Below, piece after piece: positions 1 through 7,194 of a DNA stretch of 64,000 nt. The stretch covers positions 116,815 to 180,814 of the forward strand of contig CAVVPS010000013.1 in the NCBI GenBank assembly GCA_963750195.1. The letters are read 5' to 3'. Under the pieces are notes generated by a model, which ran no database searches, was not told the DNA's origin, and was given only the letters and a program-made list of their open reading frames with translations. Source of the stretch: AP-15 sp963750195 (GTDB lineage Bacteria > Pseudomonadota > Alphaproteobacteria > ATCC43930 > CGMCC-115725). The position numbers and the translations under genes were made by a program. How positions within the stretch are numbered: the stretch's first letter is position 1; every line of letters starts with the position of its first letter.

Positions 1-1383
1 GAAGCGGTCAAGGGCTGGATAATGATGAGCGAGTTCCACGGCACAGCTCGTCTTTCCAGCACCGGCCATGCCGTAAAAGAGGACCCCGCTCTTTTCGCCC
101 TCGGGGGCGAGTGCGGCGCTCGCCCGTGTCATCTCCGTCACCCGCCCGACGAAATGCTCCGGCTGTTGTGGGAAATAAGCCAGTCCGGTCTCCGGCACCG
201 AGAAGCCGTGGGAAGAACGCTTAGGAGGCATCAGCCGTAGATCTACCGCTTTCGCACCAAACAGTGCGGGCGTCGCCGCCGACAGCGCCCCGGCAATGAT
301 GCCACCGGTGTCCAGCGCCGCGGTCAAGGCCAGCTGGACTGCTCGCGGAAAGGGCTGCTGCTGGCGGAACAGGCCGTCATAGAACGCGTCGGACAGTGCT
401 ATGGCGAACTCATCCTCGACAGAGTAACGCATCGCAAGGACTGCGCAGTCGAGCGTGCTAGTGAGGGCGCGCGCCACAGTTGGCGCCGGCTCGGGTCTCG
501 CCCTCGCGGGTGTCGCCAGTGCTGGCCCGGTCTCGCCGAGCCAAGCCAGGGTTTGTTCGATACTGGCCGCTGCCGAATGACAGGCCGAGAGCACCACCAA
601 CTTGAGGCGTCGTCCGGTTTGGCGCAAAAGCTCCGCGACTTCGGAGGCAGGGATCAGATCTGGCCGACCGTCTGGCGTCTCCAGAACCAGGGAGCCGGGC
701 TTGCCGTGGCCGGAAAAGTGAATGACGTCCCAGCCCTCGCCGTCCTGAAGGACGTCACGAAGACGGCCCCGGGTGACGCCGTATTGAAGAGTGTGCAGGT
801 CGACCGCAAGGTCAGCGGCACCGGCGAGCCGGTGCACCAACTTCCGCAACCCCTGCCGCTCTCGCCTCAGATTGAGTGGATTACCCGCCGATGGCAGACT
901 GAACAGGGCGAGGAGCCGCAAACGGTCGCCAATGGGCGCCGCCGCTGGAGGCGCCTCACCAGAGACCTCGAAGACCAAGCTGACCCCTTGCAGCGCAAAC
1001 TGCTTGCCGCGCGCGTGCGCTATCTCCAGCGGCATGACGAGCAACCGCTCCGCCGCCGCTGGCGGCACTACCACCCGGACAATGATCGGCGGAAAACCGT
1101 GGGCAAGGATCTTTTCGCAGATGTCAGGACCGAACACGTTCGCAGCGATCCAAGCGCCGACTTCCTGCAAGAGACGCCGCTCATCCTCGTCTCGCTTGTC
1201 GGGAGCCGCGCGATACCAAAGGTAGCCGCCGAGATCGAGTAGAGCGCGGTATTCCGGGTCTCTAGGGTCAAGCGCAACGGTGTGGTCGGCGAGAAAGGCC
1301 CCTTTCGCGTCCTTTAATACCCACCGCCAATGGTCGGCGTCTTTGAAGTCCGCTATCTCCAGGCGGAGGGCTTGTGTACTCAT
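1..1383 (-). CDS. CHAT protease-STAND NTPase, C-terminus beyond the window
   Basis: An open frame of 461 codons runs from ATG 1383 to the left edge with no stop. Residues about 215-275 form a CHAT (caspase-like) domain: the catalytic His226 lies in HFSGHG and Cys268 in LSACHS. After a linker comes FVGR and a Walker A motif, GMAGAGKTS, at about residues 438-446, so the missing part should be an AAA/NACHT-type NTPase and probably a repeat sensor. Family knowledge: CHAT-STAND proteins are bacterial relatives of caspase/NLR switches, and many act in anti-phage or programmed-death responses. The sequence supports the two domains; a role in defence is inference. Only a weak purine-rich stretch precedes the start. 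A BrnT relic lies just upstream on the same strand. Confidence 0.85.
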   Translation of the reverse strand, partial: MSTQALRLEIADFKDADHWRWVLKDAKGAFLADHTVALDPRDPEYRALLDLGGYLWYRAAPDKRDEDERRLLQEVGAWIAANVFGPDICEKILAHGFPPIIVRVVVPPAAAERLLVMPLEIAHARGKQFALQGVSLVFEVSGEAPPAAAPIGDRLRLLALFSLPSAGNPLNLRRERQGLRKLVHRLAGAADLAVDLHTLQYGVTRGRLRDVLQDGEGWDVIHFSGHGKPGSLVLETPDGRPDLIPASEVAELLRQTGRRLKLVVLSACHSAAASIEQTLAWLGETGPALATPARARPEPAPTVARALTSTLDCAVLAMRYSVEDEFAIALSDAFYDGLFRQQQPFPRAVQLALTAALDTGGIIAGALSAATPALFGAKAVDLRLMPPKRSSHGFSVPETGLAYFPQQPEHFVGRVTEMTRASAALAPEGEKSGVLFYGMAGAGKTSCAVELAHHYPALDRF

Positions 1384-1481
1384 TGGCTTATTTCTTCGAC
1401 ATATGGCTAATAGGCTCGTCTCGATCAGACCTGGGCCGCTGTCTCAAACTTTTTTGCAAGTCGCTTCCCAGCGAAGGTGAA

Positions 1482-1577
1482 CTAATGGTTGTCGAGCAAT
1501 AGGGTAGCATCGGCGAAATCCAGCCCGCGCGTCTGCAGAGTCTTCGCTCGCTTTTCGGGGTTGAAGCTGATCTCCAC
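1482..1577 (-). pseudogene. BrnT toxin N-terminal relic
   Basis: A GTG-started frame of 31 codons reads VEISFNPEKRAKTLQTRGLD followed by FADATLLLDNH and a stop. This matches the N-terminus of BrnT ribonuclease toxins (F-D-P-x-K, then RGLDFADA); BrnT proteins are usually about 90 residues. The rest of the toxin and any BrnA antitoxin are absent, so it is a truncated remnant. Confidence 0.6.
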
Positions 1578-1877
1578 TGAAAATATGTGGGTACGAAATT
1601 GATCTGGAATAAGGGGTTTATGTGGCTATTAAGCTAGTCCGGTCCCGGACCGGCATCGCGTTCTCGTCCTCGCCGACGCGGCGGTGGATCGTTCACTCGT
1701 CCTGTTACGAGGTGTCGGGGGCGGCCTCGGCGCATGATAGGCTGCTGAAGCCGTCCGAGATTGCGTCGTCAGCTGGCGGCTTCTCGCAAGAAGCATTGTA
1801 ATTGCGAGCGGGACGAAAGAATCTCCGATGGAGCTGTAGGGCAGACCGGTATTCATGATGTGACCGCGAGAACGAGC
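1578..1877. other. Gap without a convincing gene
   Basis: Between the BrnT relic and the lipoprotein fragment I see no supported coding frame. A short perfect palindrome (CCGGTCC, one base, GGACCGG) lies near 1640. From about 1824 the sequence resembles the upstream region of the lipoprotein gene at 10.6 kb. Confidence 0.4.
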
Positions 1878-2003
1878 ATGAGAAACCGGTATGACTTGCG
1901 CTTGCTGGGGAATTTTGCGGTGCGTGGGAGCTTGATCGCTCTAGGCATGTTGATCGCCGGATGCAGCACCCAACCCGGACGCCGCCGCCAATCGAAAGTA
2001 TAG
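1878..2003 (+). pseudogene. Truncated lipoprotein, paralogue of the gene at 10636
   Basis: A 41-residue frame starts MRNRYDLRLLGNFAVRG and has a lipobox (LIAGCS, Cys29). It aligns with the first ~31 residues of the 82-residue lipoprotein at 10636-10884, and the similarity extends about 50 bases upstream of the start. The mature part with the second protein's four Cys residues is missing; instead the frame ends in an Arg-rich tail. It is a truncated duplicate or a very short lipopeptide. Confidence 0.6.
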
Positions 2004-2101
2004 ATAGGCGCAATTTCGTATTTCACAATGACATCCGGTTCTTCCGGTTGTAGAATATCGGCATAGCCGGCGCGGCGCGGGGGCGTGGCGGCGGCTGGGG
2101 C

Positions 2102-2860
2102 ATGGGGGCCAACAGCGGCATGGCCGAGACCGCACTCTATCCGAGTGTGAAGCGTTTTCTCGAAGCGGCGGGCTTTGCGGTGAAGGGCGAGGTCTGCGGC
2201 TGCGACATCGTCGCGGTGCGCGAGGGGGAACCGCCGCTTCTCGCCATCGTCGAAATGAAACGCGGCTTCAATCTCGATCTGCTGTTGCAGGCGGTCGATC
2301 GCATGCGCCCGGCGGACGAGGTGTGGCTGGCGGTGCCGATGACCAGGCGGGGACGCGACCGCGACCCGCGCGTGCGCCGGTTGTGCCGGCTGATCGGCTT
2401 CGGTCTCTTGGCGGTCGACGTCGCGCGCGATCGGGTCGAGGTATTGGCCGAGCCGGGCCCCTACCGACCCCGGCCGGATCTGCGAAGGCGCACCAGGCTG
2501 CTCGCCGAGCACGCCCATCGCCACGGCGACCCGTCGCCCGGCGGCTCGACCCAACAGCCGATCATGACCGCCTATCGCCAACGCGCGCTTGCCTGCGCCG
2601 CGAGGTTGCGTGCCGGCGCCGGCCGCCCCCGCGACCTGCGGGCTGTGGCCCCCGATGCCGGCCGCATCCTGCTGCGCAATGTCTATGGATGGTTCGAGCG
2701 CACCGAGCCCGGCCAATATCGCCTGACCACCCTCGGCGAAGCCGCCCTGCAGCACTGGCCCGCCCCCGCCCCCAAAGCAGCTCACGATGGGCCGCTGCAG
2801 CCGCCGAGATTGCGTCGCCCGGCGACGCCTCGCAATGACAGATCTGACGCCTCGCAATGA
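2102..2860 (+). CDS. DUF2161 family PD-(D/E)XK-type protein
   Basis: This 252-residue protein matches the DUF2161 family, common in alphaproteobacteria and assigned to the PD-(D/E)XK nuclease fold. Visible elements are YPSVKRFLEAAGF, GCDIVAVREGEPPLLAIVEMKRGF (acidic residue then E-x-K, the likely catalytic core, about residues 38-60) and a C-terminal winged-helix-like part with ILLRNVYGWFERTEPGQYRLT. Its substrate is unknown. Met7 (2120) is an alternative start. The last ~15 residues are encoded by a 22-bp tandem repeat, so the original C-terminus has probably been extended. A partial copy of the 3' half lies at 4139. Confidence 0.8.
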   Translation: MGANSGMAETALYPSVKRFLEAAGFAVKGEVCGCDIVAVREGEPPLLAIVEMKRGFNLDLLLQAVDRMRPADEVWLAVPMTRRGRDRDPRVRRLCRLIGFGLLAVDVARDRVEVLAEPGPYRPRPDLRRRTRLLAEHAHRHGDPSPGGSTQQPIMTAYRQRALACAARLRAGAGRPRDLRAVAPDAGRILLRNVYGWFERTEPGQYRLTTLGEAALQHWPAPAPKAAHDGPLQPPRLRRPATPRNDRSDASQ

Positions 2861-2957
2861 CAGGTCTAAGGGGACCTTCGCCGGGCCCCACGGCAATGGA
2901 CGAGACGCGCCGTCAACGGCCGTTCACAAGGCCACTATGTAGCCGCCGGAGTCGACC
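2619..2957 (+). repeat. Duplicated segment, copy A (uninterrupted)
   Basis: The 3' part of the DUF2161 gene, its 22-bp tandem repeats and the downstream sequence up to GGAGTCGACCC recur at 4139-4459 and 6907-6951. Copy A retains the site into which the IS66 of copy B inserted: CCGTCAAC occurs once here (about 2903-2910), twice around the IS. The two copies flank the glycosyltransferase gene. Confidence 0.85.
2824..2867 (+). repeat. 22-bp tandem repeat, two units
   Basis: Two adjacent 22-bp units with the core CGCCTCGCAATGACA. The same unit occurs three times at 4345-4408, and a single related core lies near 19107. It looks like a dispersed repeat family that varies in copy number. Confidence 0.75.
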
Positions 2958-3055
2958 CTCTACGGTCTCTCGTGCTGCCAGGTGACTTCAGGTGCCGATG
3001 CCTCATCTCGATCAGTGTAAAATGGGTTTCTAACCCTCTTGAAAAAAAATCGTGG

Positions 3056-4036
3056 TTACGTTGCTCTCCTGGATAATTTTCCAGCCACAAGAGACCGGGC
3101 TCTAGGCATGAGCCGGTCAACGATTCGTGAAGTAGTTATATATTCTCGTATGCCTCCCGGTCCGAGTCCCCACAGAGAGGAAAAGGCATTGCCTAAATAG
3201 CTGTAGTTTCCCTGAGCGGCCGCTGCAAGTGCCGTATTTATGATTATCGACGTTTGCCCGAGGGACAGGACCCGCTTACGCCTAGGTTCGTCAAGTCTAT
3301 GCAAATGACGTTCTAAAACCATCTGCAGTTGCTTTTGAAACTCAGCAATATCCCTGCTTGCGAGTGCCGTAACCGAACTGTTGTGAATTCGATAATATGT
3401 CAGCGGAATAGGATGATAAAGAGTGTCTCCTGTTGCTGTAATTTTTATCCAAAGGTCCCAATCTGGGGTGAACCAAAGGCTATTATCCATACCGCCGGCG
3501 CTCACAAAGGCGTCACGCCGAAACGTCGGTGCCGGTGCTGCAATGAAGTTTTGAACGAGTAGGCGTTCTAACATGCTTTCTGGAGACATGGGTTGGTCGG
3601 AACTGAGAGGACATCGCCAAATTCCTAGCGTTCTTCCCCATTCATCGATGATATAGGACGAATGAAGGTGCATCACAAGTTTGTTAGAAGTTGAAATCCA
3701 CTTTTTCAATTCCTGACACCGCCCCGCAGCCCAAACATCATCATCGTGTAAGATGCAGATGTAGTCGGCTTGTGCCTGTGTCACACCGAAGTTGACTTTC
3801 TGTCCCTGTGATACAAGGTCAACACGCCGTTCGGCTCTTATGCTTAGCTTACTATTGTAAGCATTGATAATGCGCCAACACGTGTCATCTGCGCTGCTGT
3901 CGATTGCAAGAACCTCGATTCCGGCGTCATTCTGATCGACAAGCGACTGGAGTGCGGCGTCAAGCCAGCGACCGCGATTGTGCGAGAGCACAACAGCGGA
4001 GAGCCAAGGCTCCGAGTAACGGAAGGTCAAGGGCAC
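3056..4036 (-). CDS. Family 2 glycosyltransferase
   Basis: This 326-residue protein has a GT-A nucleotide-sugar fold of GT family 2: the N-terminal strand LSAVVLSHNRGRWLDAALQS, then AIDSSADDT, and the metal-binding acidic cluster ILHDDDVW at about residues 95-102. PTFRRDAFVSAGGMD and FTPDWDLWIKI form the acceptor side. It probably adds a sugar to a surface polysaccharide or a lipid-linked acceptor; the acceptor cannot be inferred. It starts at GTG with a poor ribosome site. GC is clearly lower than in its neighbours, and it stands alone between direct repeats, so it looks like a transferred gene. Confidence 0.85.
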   Translation of the reverse strand: MPLTFRYSEPWLSAVVLSHNRGRWLDAALQSLVDQNDAGIEVLAIDSSADDTCWRIINAYNSKLSIRAERRVDLVSQGQKVNFGVTQAQADYICILHDDDVWAAGRCQELKKWISTSNKLVMHLHSSYIIDEWGRTLGIWRCPLSSDQPMSPESMLERLLVQNFIAAPAPTFRRDAFVSAGGMDNSLWFTPDWDLWIKITATGDTLYHPIPLTYYRIHNSSVTALASRDIAEFQKQLQMVLERHLHRLDEPRRKRVLSLGQTSIIINTALAAAAQGNYSYLGNAFSSLWGLGPGGIREYITTSRIVDRLMPRARSLVAGKLSRRAT

Positions 4037-4138
4037 CGCTGGTTTCGCACAACCATCATCGGTTATAGCTTAACGGCCTTTACGAGATAGCTCCATATAC
4101 AGATCGAACAGGAAAATGCTCGCCGACGAGTCGGCAGA

Positions 4139-4321
4139 CACGGCCGCTACCGCGACTTGCGGGCCGTGGCCCCCGATGCCGACCGCATCCTGCTGCGCAA
4201 CGTTTATGGATGGTTCGAGCGCACCGAGCCCGGCCATTATCGCCTGACCACCCTCGGCGAAGCCGCCCTGCAGCGCTGGCCCGCCCGCGCCCCCGAAGCA
4301 GCTGACGATGGGCCGCTGTAG
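4139..4321 (+). pseudogene. DUF2161 C-terminal fragment
   Basis: The reading frame RDLRAVAPDADRILLRNVYG, then WFERTEPGHYRLTTLGEAAL and a stop, reproduces the last ~60 residues of the DUF2161 protein at 2102-2860. The 5' two thirds are missing. It is part of duplicated segment copy B. Confidence 0.8.
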
Positions 4322-4344
4322 CCGCCGAGATTGCGACGCCCGGC

Positions 4345-4408
4345 GACGCCTCGCAATGACAGATCTGACGCCTCGCAATGACGGGTCTGACGCCTCGCAA
4401 TGACAGGT
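4345..4408 (+). repeat. 22-bp tandem repeat, three units
   Basis: Three consecutive units of the repeat seen twice at 2824-2867; the third is slightly degenerate at its end. Confidence 0.75.
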
Positions 4409-4517
4409 TGAGGGGACCTTCGCCGGGCCCCACGGCAATGGACGAGACGCGCCGTCAACGTGAGCGCTCGGTGAAGGGCGCCTGCCGTTGATCGTCGCTT
4501 GGGGCGATGATCGGGGG

Positions 4518-4920
4518 ATGGCAGAGACCGTAACGGGAAGTGTCCACCAACGGCGTAGTGGACACTAAGCGAAGCTCCAATGGCTCCAAGCGTCGCCAAT
4601 GGACCCGGGCATTGAAACGCCGGATCGTGGCCGAGACGCTGGAGCCTGGCGCGTCGGTTTCGATCGTGGCGCGGCGGCATGATGTAAACGCGAACCAGGT
4701 TTTTAAATGGCGGCGCGAGATGGCGCCGAAGCCGCGGGCCGCGGCGAAGCAAAGCGTCACCATGCTGCCGGTGGAGATCGTGCCGGAAGCGAACGAGCCG
4801 CGCCCGCGAGCACGGCGCAGCGGCGTGATCGAGATCACGTTCGGGTGCGGCACGCGCGTGTGTCTTCGCGGCGCGGTGTCGCCTGAGATGCTGCGGCAGG
4901 TGATCGAGCTATTGCAATGA
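4518..4920 (+). pseudogene. tnpA: IS66 TnpA (frameshifted)
   Basis: This is the small HTH protein of IS66 elements; residues such as VNANQVFKWRREM mark the helix-turn-helix. Copy 2 gives an intact frame from ATG (MAETVTEVSTNGV). Here one extra G in the run at 4534-4536 separates that ATG (4518) from the rest, which is open only from GTG 4540. The stop overlaps the tnpB start (ATGA). It may be inactive, or a shorter protein from GTG 4540 may be made. Confidence 0.85.
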
Positions 4921-5264
4921 TCGGTCTGCCGGCAGGCACGCGCGTGTGGCTGGCGGTCGGTCGCACCGACATGCGAAAGGGCTTTGACGGGCTTGCCGCC
5001 GCGGTCCAGGAGCGAATGGCGCAGGATCCGTTCTGCGGCCATCTGTTTGTGTTTCGCGGTCGGCGCGGCGATCTGATCAAGGTGCTGTGGTGGGACGGGC
5101 AGGGTCTGTGCCTGTTCGCCAAGCGACTGGAGAAGGGCCGGTTTGTGTGGCCCTCGCCGGCCGACGGTAAGGTCGTGATCACGTCGGCGCAGCTGGGCAT
5201 GCTGCTGGAGGGGATCGATTGGCGGATGCCGCGGCGGACCTGGCAGCCGGAGCTAGCTGGCTGA
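4917..5264 (+). CDS. tnpB: IS66 TnpB (Orf2)
   Basis: This 115-residue protein is the typical IS66 Orf2: MIGLPAGTRVWLAVGRTDMR, then KGFDGLAAAVQ, FVFRGRRGDLIKVLWWDGQG and a C-terminal LLEGIDWR. Its precise function in IS66 transposition is not established. It is translationally coupled to tnpA by a 4-base overlap. It is nearly identical to the copy at 58547-58894. Confidence 0.95.
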   Translation: MIGLPAGTRVWLAVGRTDMRKGFDGLAAAVQERMAQDPFCGHLFVFRGRRGDLIKVLWWDGQGLCLFAKRLEKGRFVWPSPADGKVVITSAQLGMLLEGIDWRMPRRTWQPELAG

Positions 5265-5333
5265 CTGCGGCCGATTGACTCACCCTATGGTTGAGCAGCG
5301 ATTGAACCTTGGCGACGTGAGATAATCGCGCTC

Positions 5334-6881
5334 GTGCCGACCCCGGAAGCCCTGCCCGACGACATCGCGGCATTGAAGCGGATCATCGCCGAGATGGCGC
5401 GCGATGCGGTGTCGGCGCGGGCCGAGATCGCCCGGCTGAAGTTCCAATTGGCGCGCTACCGCCGCGCCGAGTTCGGCCGGTCCTCGGAGAAGCTGGCACG
5501 CGAGACCGAACAGCTCGAGCTGGCGATCGAAGCCCTGGAAACCGACCAAGCCGAGCGGCTGGCGAGCGCCGCGCACGAGGCGGCCGCCATCGTCGAAAGC
5601 GTGGCCGAGGGGCAAAAGCCAGCCCGCCGGCCGTTGCCCGAGCACCTGCCGCGCGAGGAGGTGATGCATCGCGCCGGCCCAGCTTGCCCGAGCTGCGGCG
5701 GCGCGCTGCGGCGGATTGGCGAGGACGCGACCGAGACCCTCGATTACGTGCCCGGCCGCTTCAAGGTGGTCCGGCACGTCCGCGAGAAGCTCTCCTGCCG
5801 GACTTGCGACACGGTGGTGGCGGCGCCGGCGCCGGATCACGCGATCGCCCGCGGTCGCGCCGGCGCGGGGTTGCTGGCGCACATCCTGGTCTCGAAGTAC
5901 GACGACCATCTGCCGCTCTATCGCCAGGCCGAGATCTTCGCCCGCGAGGGCGTCGGCCTGGAAACCTCGACCCTGTCCGGCTGGGTCGGCGCGACGGCGG
6001 CGGCGCTGAAGCCGCTGGTCGACGCGCTCGCCGCCGAGATCATGGCTTCGGACACCCTGCACGTTGACGATACGCCGGTGCCGGTTCTGGCGCCGGGCAC
6101 CGGCAAGACCAAGACCGGGCGGCTGTGGGTCTATGTCCGCGACGAGCGGCCATTTGCCGGGGCGCGACCGCCGGCGGCGCTGTTCCGCTACTCGGCCGAC
6201 CGCAAGGGCGAGCACCCGCGGACCCATCTGAAGGCGTTCACCGGCGTCATCCACGCCGACGGCTATGCCGGCTTTAACGAGCTGTTCGCTGGCAACCGGA
6301 TCACCGAGGCCGCCTGCTGGGCGCACGTCAGGCGCAAGTTCTTCGACGTCCATGCCGCCACCGGCTCGCCGATCGCCAAGCAGGCGCTCGACCGCATCGG
6401 CGACCTCTACAAGATCGACAAGACGATCGCCGGTTTGCCGCCCGATGTTCGGCGAGGGGAACGTCAGCAGCGGTCCAAGCCGATCGCCGAGGCGCTGGCC
6501 GCCTGGGCGGAGACGACACTGCGCCGGCTGTCCCGCAAATCCGAACTCGCCAAGGCCTTCCGCTACATGCGCTCGCGCTGGAAGGCACTGCTGCGATGCT
6601 TCGACGACGGCCGCCTCGCCCTCGACAACAACCCCGCCGAGCGGGCGCTGCGCTGTGTCGCGATCGGCCGCAAGAACTATCTGTTCGCCGGTTCCGACGC
6701 CGGCGGCCACCGCGCCGCGGCGATCTACTCCCTGATCGAGACCGCCAAGCTCAACCGCCGCAACCCGCAGCACTACCTCGCCGACGTGCTGGCCCGCATC
6801 GCCGATCACCCGGCCCGGAAAATCGCCGATCTCCTCCCCTGGAACTGGACGCCCGCCGACCTTCAGCGCGCCGCCGCCTGA
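5334..6881 (+). CDS. tnpC: IS66 transposase TnpC
   Basis: This 515-residue DDE transposase has an N-terminal coiled/HTH part, a zinc-finger-like CPSCGGALRRIG (about residues 116-127) with a further CRTCDT, and the catalytic region: HVDDTPVPVL supplies the first Asp, GVIHADGYAGF the second, and a C-terminal NPAERALRCVAIGRKN the Glu. It starts at GTG 5334. The 60-70 bp between tnpB and tnpC differ from copy 2, while the coding parts are almost identical. Confidence 0.95.
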   Translation: MPTPEALPDDIAALKRIIAEMARDAVSARAEIARLKFQLARYRRAEFGRSSEKLARETEQLELAIEALETDQAERLASAAHEAAAIVESVAEGQKPARRPLPEHLPREEVMHRAGPACPSCGGALRRIGEDATETLDYVPGRFKVVRHVREKLSCRTCDTVVAAPAPDHAIARGRAGAGLLAHILVSKYDDHLPLYRQAEIFAREGVGLETSTLSGWVGATAAALKPLVDALAAEIMASDTLHVDDTPVPVLAPGTGKTKTGRLWVYVRDERPFAGARPPAALFRYSADRKGEHPRTHLKAFTGVIHADGYAGFNELFAGNRITEAACWAHVRRKFFDVHAATGSPIAKQALDRIGDLYKIDKTIAGLPPDVRRGERQQRSKPIAEALAAWAETTLRRLSRKSELAKAFRYMRSRWKALLRCFDDGRLALDNNPAERALRCVAIGRKNYLFAGSDAGGHRAAAIYSLIETAKLNRRNPQHYLADVLARIADHPARKIADLLPWNWTPADLQRAAA

Positions 6882-6906
6882 CCCAGCGCCCTCACCGAGC
6901 GCTTAC

Positions 6907-6951
6907 CCGTCAACGGCCGTTCACGAGGCCCCATGTAGCCGCCGGAGTCGA
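6907..6951 (+). repeat. Duplicated segment, copy B (right part)
   Basis: The continuation of copy B after the IS66: the target duplication CCGTCAAC, then GGCCGTTCAC and onward to GGAGTCGACCC, as in copy A at 2903-2957. Beyond this the two copies diverge. Confidence 0.85.
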
Positions 6952-7194
6952 CCCATTGCGGCCGTTCGTTGCGCGCAGGGGCATCACCGTTTCAGGCTCT
7001 GATCGGGTAGGCCCGGCGTTGGCACCGTGTAACGCCGATCTGCGGAATTGGGATAGGACCATGCTAAGCTAGATCTTCATGCGCGATGGCAGCGACGCAT
7101 GTCGCCCGATGCTGTGTGTTCATCGTGGTGCTTGATCCCGCCCAGTTTGCCATCTGGATCGATCGCCCCCGCAATCCAAAGTAGGACAAGGTTC

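Larger units (their letters stand above)
4139..4459 (+). repeat. Duplicated segment, copy B (left part, split by IS66)
   Basis: This matches copy A at 2619 onward and is cut at CCGTCAAC (4452-4459) by the IS66 element. The copy resumes at 6907-6951 after the insertion. Confidence 0.85.
4460..6906 (+). mobile_element. IS66-family insertion sequence, copy 1
   Basis: The 2447-bp element has imperfect terminal inverted repeats (left GTGAGCGCTCGGTGAAGGGC; right end, reversed, GTAAGCGCTCGGTGAGGGCG) and is bounded by an 8-bp target duplication CCGTCAAC (4452-4459 and 6907-6914). It carries the usual tnpA-tnpB-tnpC order of IS66. A second copy of identical length lies inverted at 56904-59350. tnpA is frameshifted here. 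Confidence 0.97.

Noticed and set aside
22..1480. Plus-strand frames of 66-229 residues
   Set aside because: They are antisense to the CHAT/STAND gene, which has domain motifs and an uninterrupted frame.
5280..6809. 509-residue minus-strand frame in IS66 (and its twin at 57001)
   Set aside because: Shadow of tnpC caused by high GC; no domain, and conserved only because the IS is conserved.
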